A stretch of 64,000 bases of DNA from Liquidambar formosana. Lineage: Eukaryota; Streptophyta; Magnoliopsida; Saxifragales; Altingiaceae. Where the stretch lies: contig CM077833.1 of the NCBI GenBank assembly GCA_039720395.1, forward strand, positions 16,863,133-16,927,132, written 5' to 3'. The notes under the pieces are model-generated. The model ran no database searches and was not told the origin of the DNA. It worked only from the letters and a program-made list of their open reading frames with translations. Below are positions 12,140 through 23,365 of the stretch, one piece after another; position 1 is the first letter of the stretch; every line of letters begins with the position of its first letter. The position numbers and the translations under genes were made by a program.

Positions 12140-15100
12140 GTTGATCGAGCTCTAGCTTTATGAAATAACAAAGTTGATATGTATATATGGTATTAGGTTG
12201 GAAGCCACAGCTAGCTAGCTCTCAATATATCCCTTTCATGAAAAGATTTAATCTGATTTTTCTAATACCTACCTCAAGTAGTCTCTCTCTTGTAAATCCT
12301 CCAGGGTAAGGAAGAAATATATAGATATCTTGAAGGGATTGAATATAAGATCTCCTCAACTTCCTTGGTATGTCTGTCTGTTGGATCAATGACCATCTTT
12401 GCCTTTTAAAGCCACTAAAAAGGCATTTTAAGGATTGTGTTTCACGCTATCTGTTTTGATGACTCTAAACTCATAGAGAGAGAGAGAGAGAGATTTACTT
12501 CTCCTAATTGTTTGCAAGCTTTGAGGCTAAATTTATTGAATTGCCCTCTTCTCACCTTTATATGTTTTGTTGTTAAAAAGTAACCTAACTTTGTGCTATT
12601 TTAATAATTAAAGAAAGGCCAAAAAAAGCGTATCATGGAGGAATAATACCGCCCTTTCTTAAAAAGCGTAACATGACACTCACCCTTGATTTGGATGATA
12701 GACGACAATACCCTTACAAGTGGGTCATTTAGGGTTATGGGTATACAGTTTGGAATTGGATATTCCATGTGGAAACATGAAATGGGTATCTAAAACTAAG
12801 ATCTTACCCTTTGAGGTTTGCATGGTCCATCGCCAATGATCAGCGTGTGTCTTTGATGCAAACTTTCGGAACCACGGCGGTATTTGTATGTTGAGAAAAC
12901 AAGGCATTTTGTCGTGCTTTTTTTTTTTTTTCTTTTTTTTATTTTCGGGTGGATACCAGGATTTTGTTGTGTTGTTAGCTCCGAATCACTATATATGGTT
13001 CTATAACCCTCTCCTCATTAGTTTAGTGATTAGTGATCTATCCTTGTCTGTCATTGTCAGCATTGGCTTAATCATCTAGCATTACTTCTAATACCATCAT
13101 TGCATTGTCATCATTTTAATAATCTCCTCATCTTATTGTCTTAATTTCCATGGCCCTTTTTGTTCAGCATACTTCCCACGTTACAGAGCAAAATATTTCA
13201 TCATAAGCCGCCACGCGTTTTTGGTTGCTTGCACAATGGTTTTAAAGCGAAAGATTTAATGTCTCCAAATTAAATGAACATCATATCCATGATATTAAGC
13301 AACTGAAATTTCTTTGGCAAAAATCATTGCCCACCATTTCTCTAGAGACCGACAGTGACTTGCAATTATCATGCTTTTGGAGTCGAATAGTTACACACGT
13401 GACCGCAAATGGCCGATATTAAATTCTCAATTAACGAAAGAGATTGTTTGACCCATGCCAGTTGTCGATTTCTCTCAATAAAAATGTCAACCAATTGATG
13501 TGGCGGGATTGCATGGGAACTCCATGCATTATAGCCCCTCAATCGTGTTGTTATTTGCCATTCAACTTCCATATTTTCGAAAGCATGCAACTTGGTGGGA
13601 TGATTAATTGTAACTCTATTAATTTGTAACTTAATTTGTTTCTATGGGGTAGCCTTGCACATGGCTTTCTGAGTCTTCACTTCACTAGATGAAAACGTAG
13701 TTCACTATAAACAATACTCTCATGCAGTACATGCATGCATAAAAAAATTGAGTGCAGATAAGATGCAGCATTTTCTTTGTTGCTAGTCAAATCTTTTCAA
13801 GTATCGAAAGTCATTTCGACGATTAATTGGGACCATCTATATTGGCTACGATACCTCTCGAGCATCAAAATCTATCTACCATAGTAGGTTTGGTGTTATT
13901 CCACTTGTTTCATAAGGTCGTGTTGGGATGACATTAAATTGAAAATGGGGGTGTAAGTACTAATTTAGGTTGTTTCACTTTCATATAGCTAGAACACGTT
14001 TTGCAGCAAAAAAGATTTAGAACCATTAAAAATGCCTATTTTTTGGGGGGTATTTTTAATGCATGTCCTACAAAAGAGGTTGTCCAGAAGTTTACAGAGA
14101 TTATATTGTACGAGTAACAAGGCAATTATTTCTCTAAGGGCAATTTGAAAGTAGCTTTCAGGCTTTTAAAAGTGAAAAGTGCATTGATGTTCTCTCAATG
14201 CTAATAAAAAATGTACTAGGTTATCCAAATCTCATTTCTTCTAAAAGGGTAGCCCATCAAATTAATTTGAGAATAGGTGTTGCTGGAAAAATTAACAATG
14301 AAGTTAAAAAAACATTTTATAGAAGGGTTTAGGATTGCATGATGGTTTTGCAATGACAGGCAGCCAATCAGACAAACTCTTGTCCAACATATAAGTCGTT
14401 CCATGTGATTTTATAAACCAGTATTGCTGCATCCGGGTGCCATCATTGCTTTTAGAATATATGACACATTATCATGTAAGAAAGTCTCCTATCACAAATT
14501 CACGATATCTTCTATTTCATTTCAAATCAAAGTTGTTAAAAATAACAAAATCATATCAAAGTGAACCCAGTTCATATTACTTTCTAATAAAATGCCCTCA
14601 ATTAGTTCAATATGTATGGATATTCTGTAAAGGATGATGCATTCGGCCACTGAGAATAAGTCGTCCTTCTTAACCAGCAATGTGTCGATCACATTAATTG
14701 TGAGCCTACTGTGTGTATTAGTTAAGCATGCTACCTCGGTAATCTTTTAAGTTTATTAAAAGGTGCTACTCTAAAGAATTACTAGCTAGTGATTTGCACC
14801 CAAACAAAAAAAAAAAAAAATTTATTAGTGATAAAGAAAAATTTAAAAATCATGATAAAAGAAATTTATAAAGTATTTCTTGATCAGCCAAAAAAAAAAA
14901 TTTTTTTTTTTTTAAAATGGCATCTTCCAAACTAATGCAACGGTTGGAAAAGGAATTTTATAAAGTATTTCATTATTCACTGCAATATATGGATCAATGC
15001 AGGAGGAAAAATAAAGAAAGAAAACAAATAATAAATATATGGAAGGGCATAAATGTAAATTATCAGTAAACTAACTAAGGGGAACAACTATTGAAGCGTT

Positions 15101-15955
15101 GGGAGACTTCACCAAGGCAGCCTGTAAAGGTGGAACGTCTCTCTAACAACTTCCATGTTTTCCTGCTGTCTACCCATTTCTTCTAATAAATTAAGCATTC
15201 TACCCTTATTTTTTTTTTAAATAAAAAAAAATTCGAGAGACCTCTCCCTTAGGATACACGTGGATTGTTGACAGATCGACAACTCAGACTCGACCAAGCG
15301 GGTTCAAGGAAAAGAGGAGAGAAACCCATGTAAGCTAAGCAAAATTAAACCATGAAAATTCTCATACAAGATATATGTTGATGAACCCATGCATATGCAT
15401 GAAATATCTTGAGAGTTGCATATGCGTATAGAGTTCAATTTGTGATGAGATACATTTGATACTTATCTATGCATGTATCTCATTCATTTGCCATCCCTAA
15501 TTGCGTTTTACAAATTCAAGCTTATCTCTTACCATGTTGTCTACCCATTAGCGTCTCTCTCTCTCAAGCTTATCTCTTACCATATTGTCTACCCATTAGC
15601 GTCTCTCTCTCTCTCTCTCTCTCTCTCTTGCCTACCAAATTAATGATATCATACTTAATTAGTGAATTAGAGTGGAAATTAATAATGTTAAACATGTGGG
15701 AATGCAATAATTAATTGGGTATTTGCTGTACAGGGTTCAGCTTCACAATGGATCTTTTTTTCTTTTTTTTTTTAATTATTATTATCGTCAGCAAAACATG
15801 ATATTTTATGGTGACAATGGATCTTGCCTACCAAATGATGTCATACTTTGTGAATTATGCTGGCAGTAGCAAATATCAAACATGCACAGCTCTAGTTTAG
15901 TGACCCCAGCACTTTTAATTAAATTTGCTGCAAATTCCCCTCAACATTTTTAGCT
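12140..15955. other. intergenic, promoter side of the UPF0496 gene
   Basis: No conserved coding region was seen. It contains a (GA)n tract at 12475-12494, poly(T) near 12920-12940, mirrored A/T runs near 14888-14914 and a 48 bp tandem duplication with (CT)n at 15517-15632. Short frames near 13369-13629 overlap on opposite strands and have no family signature. Confidence 0.5.
15517..15632. repeat. 48 bp tandem duplication ending in (CT)n
   Basis: Two units begin at 15517 and 15565, each starting CAAGCTTATCTCTTACCAT and ending in a CT run. They differ at one visible base (CCATGTTG against CCATATTG). The second unit runs on into a longer (CT)n microsatellite. Origin by slippage or unequal exchange between CT runs is likely. 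Confidence 0.8.
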
Positions 15956-15970
15956 ACCCCACCATAGAAC

Positions 15971-16019
15971 CTTCTTCCTTCTTTTTTTTTTTCACTCAGT
16001 TAAAAACTTACACACCCAC
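15971..16019 (-). mobile_element. SINE, 3' piece (split by the retrotransposon)
   Basis: On the minus strand this is the tail of the SINE whose head lies at 34022-34111. It includes an A-rich 3' end (T/C-rich on the plus strand at 15971-15992). The SINE's own target duplication ACCCCACCATAGAAC is at 15956-15970 here and at 34112-34126 on the far side. CCCAC at 16015-16019 is the retrotransposon's target site. Confidence 0.65.
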
Positions 16020-16549
16020 TGTAAGCGCCGCGGGCTAGTGCGGCCCTTTAGGACGTATAATGCTATTGCGAAGCACTAGCGTATCAGGAGTCGCCACCCA
16101 AGTCAGCCTTGGGAACTAATCATACCATTCTGGGTAATTCAATCTCAAATTCAACGAATTCGAACCAGAGATCCAGAGTTCGGAGCTAAGGTACACTGTT
16201 GGGAAGGTGTTAAGCACCCGACAATGCCCGATAAAAAAATCGGCCTCCGTAAACGATTGTTGGCTATATTTAATCCAGAAAATTTAGTTGAATTTCATCC
16301 ATAAGCACACAATATATGAAATGTCATGCTAATCATATGAAAAATGATGCGAGTAAAGTGAGAAAGAGGCTATAATACATAGCAAAACAGGATATACAGA
16401 AAATTAGATATACAGGTTACCATTTGATGAAATAATATATACAAGTTAACATTTAATGAACTAGCCAAAACCAGAGTAAATCATCAGAAATATTTAATAT
16501 TAAAAAGAGACATGATAATAACTGAAGTTAATGAAAGAGTGGTGACAGG

Positions 16550-16651
16550 TGCGTACGCAATATGGGATAATGAGTACGCATGGTGCGTACGCAACAATAA
16601 CTAATGCGCACGCACATAAGTGCGTACGCAACATACCATAATGCGTACGCA
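16550..16651. promoter_or_regulatory. decamer cluster, 3 pairs (left LTR)
   Basis: Core GCGTACGC or one-base variants start at 16551, 16572, 16585, 16606, 16622 and 16643. Within each pair the starts are exactly 21 bp apart. Gaps between pairs are 13 and 16 bp. The same array recurs in the right LTR at 32877, 32898, 32911, 32932, 32948 and 32969. The function is not known. Confidence 0.85.
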
Positions 16652-17473
16652 TGAGTGCACTGTGTTCTTTCCTCTACCCTGGGCACGGGCTGAAAGTATC
16701 CACGTCAATTTTCATTTTGTCAGAGACCAACTTCTTTCTAGCTTATCTCAATCATTTCTTAACCATATTCAATGATTCAAAACCTAGATTACAGTTCCCA
16801 TAGTATACTACCAGCATGCATAACTTATTTACACAGATATTTACAGAATCATGGTCATATTTGAGTTCAAAGTCTGGGATTTCCATCCCGGCGACTATCC
16901 GGTCCGTACAAAGTAACAAAATAATTAGTGATACCTATCTACTGGGTATATAATAGCTAATCCTCAATGTATTCTCTAGTGTTAAAAGCAAGAATAATAG
17001 ACATTAGAATGAGAATAACTTACCCTCAGGTTTGAGTACCTCCGATATCGATGCAACAATTCCCACCTTATCGCCTTAGATTGCAGCTGTACATTCCTTT
17101 GGTTTCCTTATGGTTTTCTAGTGTTTGGGTGTCTGTTTGATGGATGATTTCATTTCTTTTTCTCCCTAAGTTTCTGACTGGTTTTTTCTCATTGATTTCT
17201 CAATCTTTCAATGTTATTCACTCGGATGATTTTTCTCCACCTTTTTTCTCTATTCAGCAGAGTCTTTATTTATAGACTGCGGTAAGTCGGTTTTCCTCAC
17301 TAAAAACCAAAAGCATACCTGTGCGACCCAGGAAATCAGCAACCGGCTGGTTCCCTTGTTTTGTTCCCCATACATTTCAAATTCAAGCGGCCCCAGAAAC
17401 TTTTTCCCTCTACCCCATGCCGATCAGTCTTGGGTGAAAACATTGGTGCTGGAATAAGGGGAAGTGACATTTG

Positions 17474-17525
17474 TGCGTACGCATATGCTGATGTTGCGTA
17501 CGCATACATAGTATATGCGTACGTA
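17474..17525. promoter_or_regulatory. decamer cluster, 3 sites (left LTR)
   Basis: Sites start at 17475, 17496 and 17517, spaced 21 and 21 bp. The right LTR has four sites here (33800, 33821, 33834, 33855; spacing 21, 13, 21). The left copy therefore looks like a deletion of one 13 bp step between neighbouring decamers. Confidence 0.85.
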
Positions 17526-17678
17526 AGAGGTAATCACACAGGCTTTCAAGCTGCAATCTAAGCGTTTCGTTAAGAATTGCTTTGTCAATTTCTCGGGACA
17601 CACAATAAACCTCATCATCGGGATTCCAACTCGGGTGATCTCACATCTGATTGGGCGGTACAAAATGGGGTGTCTACA

Positions 17679-17692
17679 GTTGCCCCTCTTTC
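17679..17692 (-). promoter_or_regulatory. polypurine tract
   Basis: Immediately inside the 3' LTR the minus strand reads GAAAGAGGGGCAAC, a purine-rich run where plus-strand DNA synthesis would be primed. Its position agrees with the PBS at the other end. Confidence 0.75.
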
Positions 17693-17960
17693 GATTATAC
17701 TCGCTCGTGAGTAATATCGGAAGACTTCATAGACCCGTCCATTTTTACCGACTGACCAAATCGAAATCAAAGTATAAGCAATGCAATGGGTCGAGTCAGG
17801 AATCACCCAACTACCTACGTACCCTGTGGAAGGGATCAGACCCGCCGTAGTGCGTGTAAACAAAATAAAAGCTCACCTGGGCAGTGATGTGGGGTATAAG
17901 TGTACGAGTTAACGAGAATAGCCATCTCGGGCTTATTAGAAATTGTCCTTGACGAAGGGC

Positions 17961-18210
17961 AATAAGGCGTTATCGAACCCTATAGCGAGGGTTGACCTCA
18001 ACAGAGGCCCACGTAAGTGATATCGGTCCTTATAGAAAGGGCTGACCTCAACAGAGGCCCGAGTCAATGGTATCGGACCCTACGAATAGGGTTGACCTCA
18101 ACGGAGGCCCGAGTCAATGGTATCGGACCCTACGAATAGGGTTGACCTCAACGGAGGCCCAAATCGGGTGATGTCGGACCCTACAAATAGGGTTGACCTC
18201 AACGGAGGCC
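17961..18210 (+). repeat. five tandem 50 bp repeats
   Basis: Units start at 17961, 18011, 18061, 18111 and 18161 and a decayed continuation follows to about 18300. Each unit carries a hairpin word (CCCTACGAATAGGG in the best copies) and the near-palindrome GTTGACCTCAAC, which contains a W-box core TTGACC. The array lies about 500 bp upstream of the antisense PMD gene and just inside the 3' LTR. A promoter role is a guess; tandem arrays at this position are common in Tat elements. Confidence 0.9.
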
Positions 18211-18371
18211 TAAGTCGAGTAATTTTGAAGAACAGTCGTGATTTTCGGACCTTAACGAAGGTCGGGTATTTAAATTTGGACCCTTAGAAAGGTCTGGTAT
18301 CAAGTCGAGACTTAACTACAAATTATGTGTCAATATTGCCGCTGGTTTGTAGTCAAGCAAAATCATTCAAA

Positions 18372-18436
18372 TGCGTACGCACAAGCCATCATTGCGTGCG
18401 CGTTCTACGTGCGCAAGGACCCTTCATGCGTACGCA
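18372..18436. promoter_or_regulatory. decamer cluster upstream of the PMD gene
   Basis: Sites start at 18373 and 18394 (21 bp apart) and at 18407 and 18428 (21 bp apart); the pairs are 34 bp apart. Two are exact GCGTACGC and two are variants (GCGTGCGC, ACGTGCGC). They lie 280-340 bp before the PMD start codon. Confidence 0.8.
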
Positions 18437-18712
18437 ACAGTGTTTTAATTCTTCATACAATAACCGGGACGGCGTCGTTTTCTTCACCATCATCTTTCAA
18501 GCTTACAACCCTTCGTCTCCGGCGAAGGTTTTCCATATTACCCAAACCTCTCACAGTCTTTCTGTCTCTCCCTAACGTCTTTGCATTCAAATCCCTTCCC
18601 CCTCCTCAGATTCTCCACTTTTCCATTTCCCTTCTCCTCTACCCAAACTCCCTCCTCATCTACGTTCCCCGTAACTTCATTGCCAACATACCCGAAGCTC
18701 CCATCGACAGAA

Positions 18713-21459
18713 ATGGCGCCCAAACGAGTCCGTGGAGATGACGATGGCTTCGTCATCAACAGGTGGGACCCCCAGCTTCCTCCGAACGCAATACCGGAGA
18801 TTCTGCACCGGCCTACGGAGCACCGTTCCCAGATTGCGCGCCAACAGAGGGTATGTTATACAAGATTTGATTTTTCCTTTTAAAGCTTTGATTTTTATTA
18901 ATGCATGCCAAAGATTCAAAATTTAAATAATTTGTGATGCCTAATAAACCTAAAAAACATTGTGAACTCTGAAAATAACGATGGGGAAGAGATGGGAATG
19001 GCGGGACAATGTAAAAGCTGTGTGAGAACAGATCCTGGGTTTAACGCCTGCGTACGCAATATCATCTGTTGCGTACGCAAAATAATACTCAAGTTCTCAC
19101 AGCAAATCTTGAAAACAACACCTATATGGCCTATGACCTAAGACATAACCTTGACTGACGACACTTCGGGGAAAAGAAAGGGTGGCACCCTATTCAACGG
19201 AAAGATGGTTCTCACGATGCGTACGCATTTACAGTGGATGCGTACGTATCGTGTGTGCAGAATTCCGAAGTCCAGGCCTTTGAGACTCGAGCTCGAGGGG
19301 GACCCATGCCAATACTAACATTGCGTACAGAACTTTACGGGGTATGTACGTAAGATCACGAAACCTTGGGGACAGGACCTAAGGCTTTGATCAGTAGGCT
19401 TAATGATGACGCGTTGGAGGATGGGGCAATGGGTTCCAGTGCTCAATAATTATCAGTTATACTATGCGTACGCCCCTGTTGGTAATGCGTACGCAAATCT
19501 CTGTTGCGTACGCACTTTTGGTTTTTGCGTATGCAACAGTGTAATGCAATTCTATTTTACAAAACTGTTCAATGTACATACCTTTTTTTATACTTACCTG
19601 ACTTTAAATCTTTGCAGATTCCGAAGAAGAAGTATGGACGCGGTAGCATGGATAGCCTGACTAGCTGGTGGGGTCGGCTTACCGAGGAGACCCGGCAGCT
19701 GGTCATAGACGCGGGCTTCAGGAAGCTCGCCACTGACACCATCACGCGCCGTCCTGGCCCTACCCTTGTGCTTGCCTTGGCCGAGAGGTGGTGGGACACC
19801 ACCCACACCTTCCATATAGCTGGACGGGAGTACACCATGACCCCGTATGATTTTTACCGCCTGACTGGGCTGAGGATGAGGGGACGGCGGTTTACTTTTG
19901 AGCTGACGGAGGCCGATCGCAAGGCCTTGACCTTGCGCTTGTTGGGAGTTCCTTGCCCATCTGCTACGCTGAAGTACCCAGCCCTGCTTGCTGCGTACTC
20001 TCAGAGAGGTCAGGATACTGTGGAGGATCGCACGCAGATGGCGCGAGCATTCATTCTATACCTCCTTGGCGCCTTTCTGGTCGCCAATTCCGCACAGACA
20101 GTGGAGCCTGGATGGCTACTGGCTTTGGATGATTTGACTGCTGCGAGAGAGTACGGCTGGGGAAGTGCGGTGCTATCTCATCTGTACGCCACTATGGATT
20201 CCCTGAGTCGGCTAGTGTCCGATCCTACCGGGTGTTGGCGCTTGTGGGGGGTAAGATGCTTCCTTTCCCTTTTTTTTTTTTTTTTTTTTTCTTTTCTGTA
20301 CTTTTCTTTTTTATTTTTTACTGTAAATGGTAACATCTGAACTGTACAGTTGTGGGCTCGCGAGTATCTCACCCTGGAGCCTCTGATGGATGGTGACGAG
20401 GCTTCACACATCGTGGTCAGAGAGTTTTTGGACAGATTAGATAGGGTAAGTGCCTTCCTTTCCTCTCTTTCCCCCTCTTTTCTTCTTCTTTTTTTTTTTT
20501 TTTTTTTTTTTTTTTCAAACTGTACTAACTTCCTCTTCTTTTTTTTTTTTTGCAGGTGAATGCCCGACCATGGGTGGGTGCTCCAGAGCTGGGTCCTCAG
20601 GACTGGGAGGAGGATGCACGGGAGATGTCTGAGATCTCCTGTCTGCTGTCCTATCCCAGGGCACGCGCCTTCTATTTTGCTGAGAGGGTGGTGCCTCAGC
20701 TCACCATAGACCCGGAGTTGCGCCAGAGGGTTCCTTATGATCCGCCTTCCTTTTCCCTGATCCCCTATTCGATGAGTTCAGCGGATGTAGAGGAGTGGCG
20801 AGAGGGTATCCACTATCTTTCCAGACTACTAGGACCCTCGGAGAGCTACTCCACTTTCGCCCGCGAGCGGCTCATGCCCCGCCTCGTCGGACACCAGGTA
20901 TTCTGATTATTTCTGTGTTTCCTTTACCTGTTTTTGATTTTTGATGCTCACTTTATCTTCATGCTCACTTTATCTTCTCCTTTTCTGTCAGGTTCCTTTT
21001 GCTGGCGCGCCTGGAGAGGGATTTCCACCTGTATTCCCTTCCTGGTCTGTTCCACTCTTCCGTCGCAACGGCCGGGTTCGCGATGTGCGTATCCAGCGGG
21101 ATATGACGGCTTATCCCTGTCCTATTCCTCCTGGTACACGCCAGGTATGTTTTCTCTATTTCTGCAAAAATATGGTTATCATGTAATGTATGCATGTCCT
21201 AATTGTTTTTCCCATTTTTCCCTGTTAGCTTACGCTCCCCGAGACTGAGTTCGTCTATCAGATGATAGGCGGACTCAAGCAGCTATGCATTGATCAGTCA
21301 CAGACTATCCTGGAGCTGCGGGGAGGCGCGGGACGAGGTGGTGGTGGTGATTCAGACAGTGATGATGATGACGATGATGGGGACGGTGATGAGGAGAGCG
21401 TGATGCAGCCCCCTCGTGGTCGCGGTGGTGCCAGTTCATCCGGTGCTCAGAGGCGATAG
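18713..21459 (+). CDS. antisense six-exon plant mobile domain (PMD) gene of the retrotransposon
   Basis: Exons 18713-18850, 19618-20250, 20350-20445, 20556-20897, 20992-21144 and 21229-21459 join into 530 residues with GT-AG introns, every one in phase 0. The start MAPKRVRGDDDG has a basic patch. The body (about residues 60-310) has the layout of the PMD family (PF10536, MAIN/MAIL relatives): WWDTTHTFHI, MTPYDFYRLTGLRM, the LLGVPCP region, RAFILYLLGAFLV, WGSAVLSHLYATMD and LWAREYLTLEP. The C-terminus is an acidic run (DSDSDDDDDD) plus a Gly/Arg tail. Host MAIN and MAIL1 act in gene expression and TE silencing; the TE copy's role is unknown. It opposes gag-pol, so its introns are not removed from the genomic RNA and survive retrotransposition. 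Codon use is GC-rich, unlike the DUF7745 gene beside it. No break is seen. Confidence 0.85.
19049..19535. promoter_or_regulatory. decamer pairs in intron 1 of the PMD gene
   Basis: Pairs start at 19050/19071, 19219/19240, 19323/19344, 19466/19487 and 19506/19527, each exactly 21 bp apart. Six of the ten are exact GCGTACGC; the rest are one- to few-base variants. All lie in the 767 bp first intron (18851-19617) and none in the exons. Confidence 0.85.
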
Positions 21460-21741
21460 ATTTCTTTCTTTGTTCACTTACCCTCTTTTTTCTCAGAACA
21501 GTTTCTGTATTGGTTTTTTGGGATGTGTATTTAAACATTTCTGCCACAACCTTTATTTCAGTTTTTTTTTTTTTTTAATTTTCATTAGCAATTGCATGTT
21601 TATATGAAAATATGCGTGAATCCCCATAAATCACTGATATTTCATTGAAAACCATCCACCACGACTTGGTCGAATCAAACAATCACTATCTTTCGGACTC
21701 GGTATCTGTCGTGAAAATCCGTTGGCAGAAATCCACACAAA

Positions 21742-21840
21742 GATGTATGCAAAACAACCTGATGCCTATGCATGTTGCGTACGCATAATGACAGTGTGCG
21801 TACGCATGATGCGTACGCAATACACAATCTAGCGTACGCA
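21742..21840. promoter_or_regulatory. decamer cluster upstream of the DUF7745 gene
   Basis: Exact sites start at 21777, 21798, 21811 and 21832 (spacing 21, 13, 21). A decayed pair (ATGTATGC at 21743, GCCTATGC at 21764) sits 34 bp before them with the same 21 bp spacing. The cluster is 155-250 bp before the start codon of the DUF7745 gene, in the 534 bp between the two antisense genes. Confidence 0.85.
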
Positions 21841-21993
21841 AGGTACTACTCCATGGGACCCACACAGCTGCATGAATATCCTTTTCTTTTCATTCCACCG
21901 CCTTCTTTCAAAAGTCCTCGGTAACGACAAACCATTCTGAATGTCTTAAATCATTTTCTTTATTCCACCGCCTGTCTTCAGAATTTCTTGATA

Positions 21994-23365
21994 ATGGCAA
22001 TTCTTTCTGATTGGATTAAATCTTTTAATCGTCAGTTTCGCGAGGAGCTGAATACACAATTCCACTTAGCTTCTTTACTTGATTACTCCAAAGTGCGGAT
22101 CGATCAGAACTTTCTTCAATTTGCTGCGGGATTTTGGGATCCTTCCCGTCATGTGTTTCGCTTCAACAATTCAGAGATGTGTCCTACCATGGAGGAGTTT
22201 GGAGCTATTCTCGGGCGTTCCGATTTTACTCATGTCCTGCTACCCTCAATTGCCCAAGCTAAAGCTGAGGATTTAGTTCCCATATTTGGTATCTCCTTTA
22301 GAGTTGCTCGTGACTTGTTCTCAGATTCCCGAATAAACTTGCAGTCCTTGATTTCATATTTCCGTCAACTTCCTACTGCGAGCACAGAAAACCAACCTCA
22401 ATACCAATTGAATGCCGCTTGCTTTTGTATCTTGGCAAAGTACTTATTCATGGATGATTCTGATTCTGTTGACGCAACTCTGCTGCTAGTTCTTCCAGTC
22501 TTAAAGGTCCAAAATCCTTGCATGATGATTTTAGCTGGTACTCTCAATGCTTTGAGCAAATTCGTGAGAGGTGAGGTTTCCTTCATAGGCGGTAGTCCCC
22601 TTTTGCTGCAGGTGAGTTTACTGCCTCCTTCCCTTTTTTTTTTAGTTGTGCTGCTGCTTTGTTGCGTACGCATTGAAATATGTAGCGGACGCAACTTGCG
22701 TACGCATCAATTTACATTGCGTACGTTATATGTTGCGTACGCAATTGTATATGGTGCGTGCGCATATTTGCGTACGCATCCTGTAATAATGCGTACGTAT
22801 GAATGTTTTGTCCTTTCTCCAGATTTGGCTTTTCGAGCGTCTTCAACTTGTGTCAGAACCTCAGTCGAGTCCTTGGACATATCAGCCGCAATTGTATCGC
22901 CGTAGGCCTTTGATCAAACCTTTTCCTGACATGGATAATCTTCAAGCGATAGTTTCGAACCTTTCTTGCCATAACGTCCGGTGGTTCTGCCCCTGGTGGA
23001 GAATATCTGACATGACTTCAAGTTTAATCCTTTCTCACGGCGTAATGTTGGTTGGTTTGAAAGAAATATCCTACTGCCCGGTGTCCCGTATTCAGCGTCA
23101 ATTTGGAGAATCCCAGAGAGCTCTGAATAAAGACCATATGGGATACGTCTGTCCTCTTGTGGGTCGCATTATTGAGCGCATCCGGGAGTCATGGCCCCAA
23201 AGAGCCCGGACATATTCTATTACCGCTCCAAAATTAATCAGCCCTTCAGCGTCTTACTATGCTTGGCTCGCTTCTGATATTGAGGAATCCAAAAAAGCAA
23301 ATGACCAGCACAAACGGAAGATCATTGGGCAAAGTAGTTGTGATCGAAAAAAGACGAGGAAATGA
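21994..23365 (+). CDS. antisense DUF7745-type gene of the retrotransposon
   Basis: Exons 21994-22611 and 22823-23365 join in phase 0 to 386 residues. The start is the ATG at 21994 (MAILSDWIKSFNRQF). The sequence resembles the PMD-related DUF7745 proteins of plant TEs: WDPSRHVFRF, MCPTMEEFGAILGR, the ILAKYLFMDD region, a join reading FIGGSPLLLQ-IWLFERL across the splice site, and WFCPWW with a later CPLVGRIIERI. The C-terminus is lysine-rich (KANDQHKRKIIG, then KKTRK), perhaps a nuclear signal. The intron 22612-22822 carries eight decamers. The gene converges on gag-pol; the stop codons are 167 bp apart, so the two 3' ends probably overlap. Function unknown; the family call is from memory of the motif pattern. 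Confidence 0.8.
22663..22799. promoter_or_regulatory. decamer cluster in the DUF7745 intron
   Basis: Eight sites start at 22664/22685, 22698/22719, 22735/22756 and 22770/22791. All four pairs are spaced 21 bp and the gaps between pairs are 13, 16 and 14 bp. Four are exact and four are variants (GCGGACGC, GCGTACGT twice, GCGTGCGC). They fill most of the 211 bp intron. Confidence 0.85.

Larger units (their letters stand above)
16020..17678 (-). repeat. 3' LTR (left copy, 1659 bp)
   Basis: Begins TGTAAGCGCCGC and ends GGTGTCTACA on the plus strand. Against the right LTR it shows five substitutions, a 1 bp difference (near 17099) and a 13 bp deletion near 17496. Four of the substitutions are C/T or G/A transitions, as expected from deamination of methylated cytosine. 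It carries decamer clusters at 16550-16651 and 17474-17525. Short frames inside the LTR on either strand are not considered genes. Confidence 0.95.

Noticed and set aside
17361..17863. Overlapping open frames within and next to the left LTR (and their copies near 33661-34130)
   Set aside because: They lie on both strands over the same bases, follow the decamer repeats, and have no family motif or splice partner.
18538..18919. Minus-strand frames opposite PMD exon 1
   Set aside because: They are mirror frames of GC-rich coding DNA; the plus-strand exon has splice sites and joins the PMD domain in phase.
16550..22799. CRISPR-like or small-peptide-coding reading of the decamer arrays
   Set aside because: The repeats are 10 bp palindromes with 3-16 bp spacers in a plant genome. 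The peptides they would encode (CVRT, AYAY, MRTH words) only reflect the motif in different frames.
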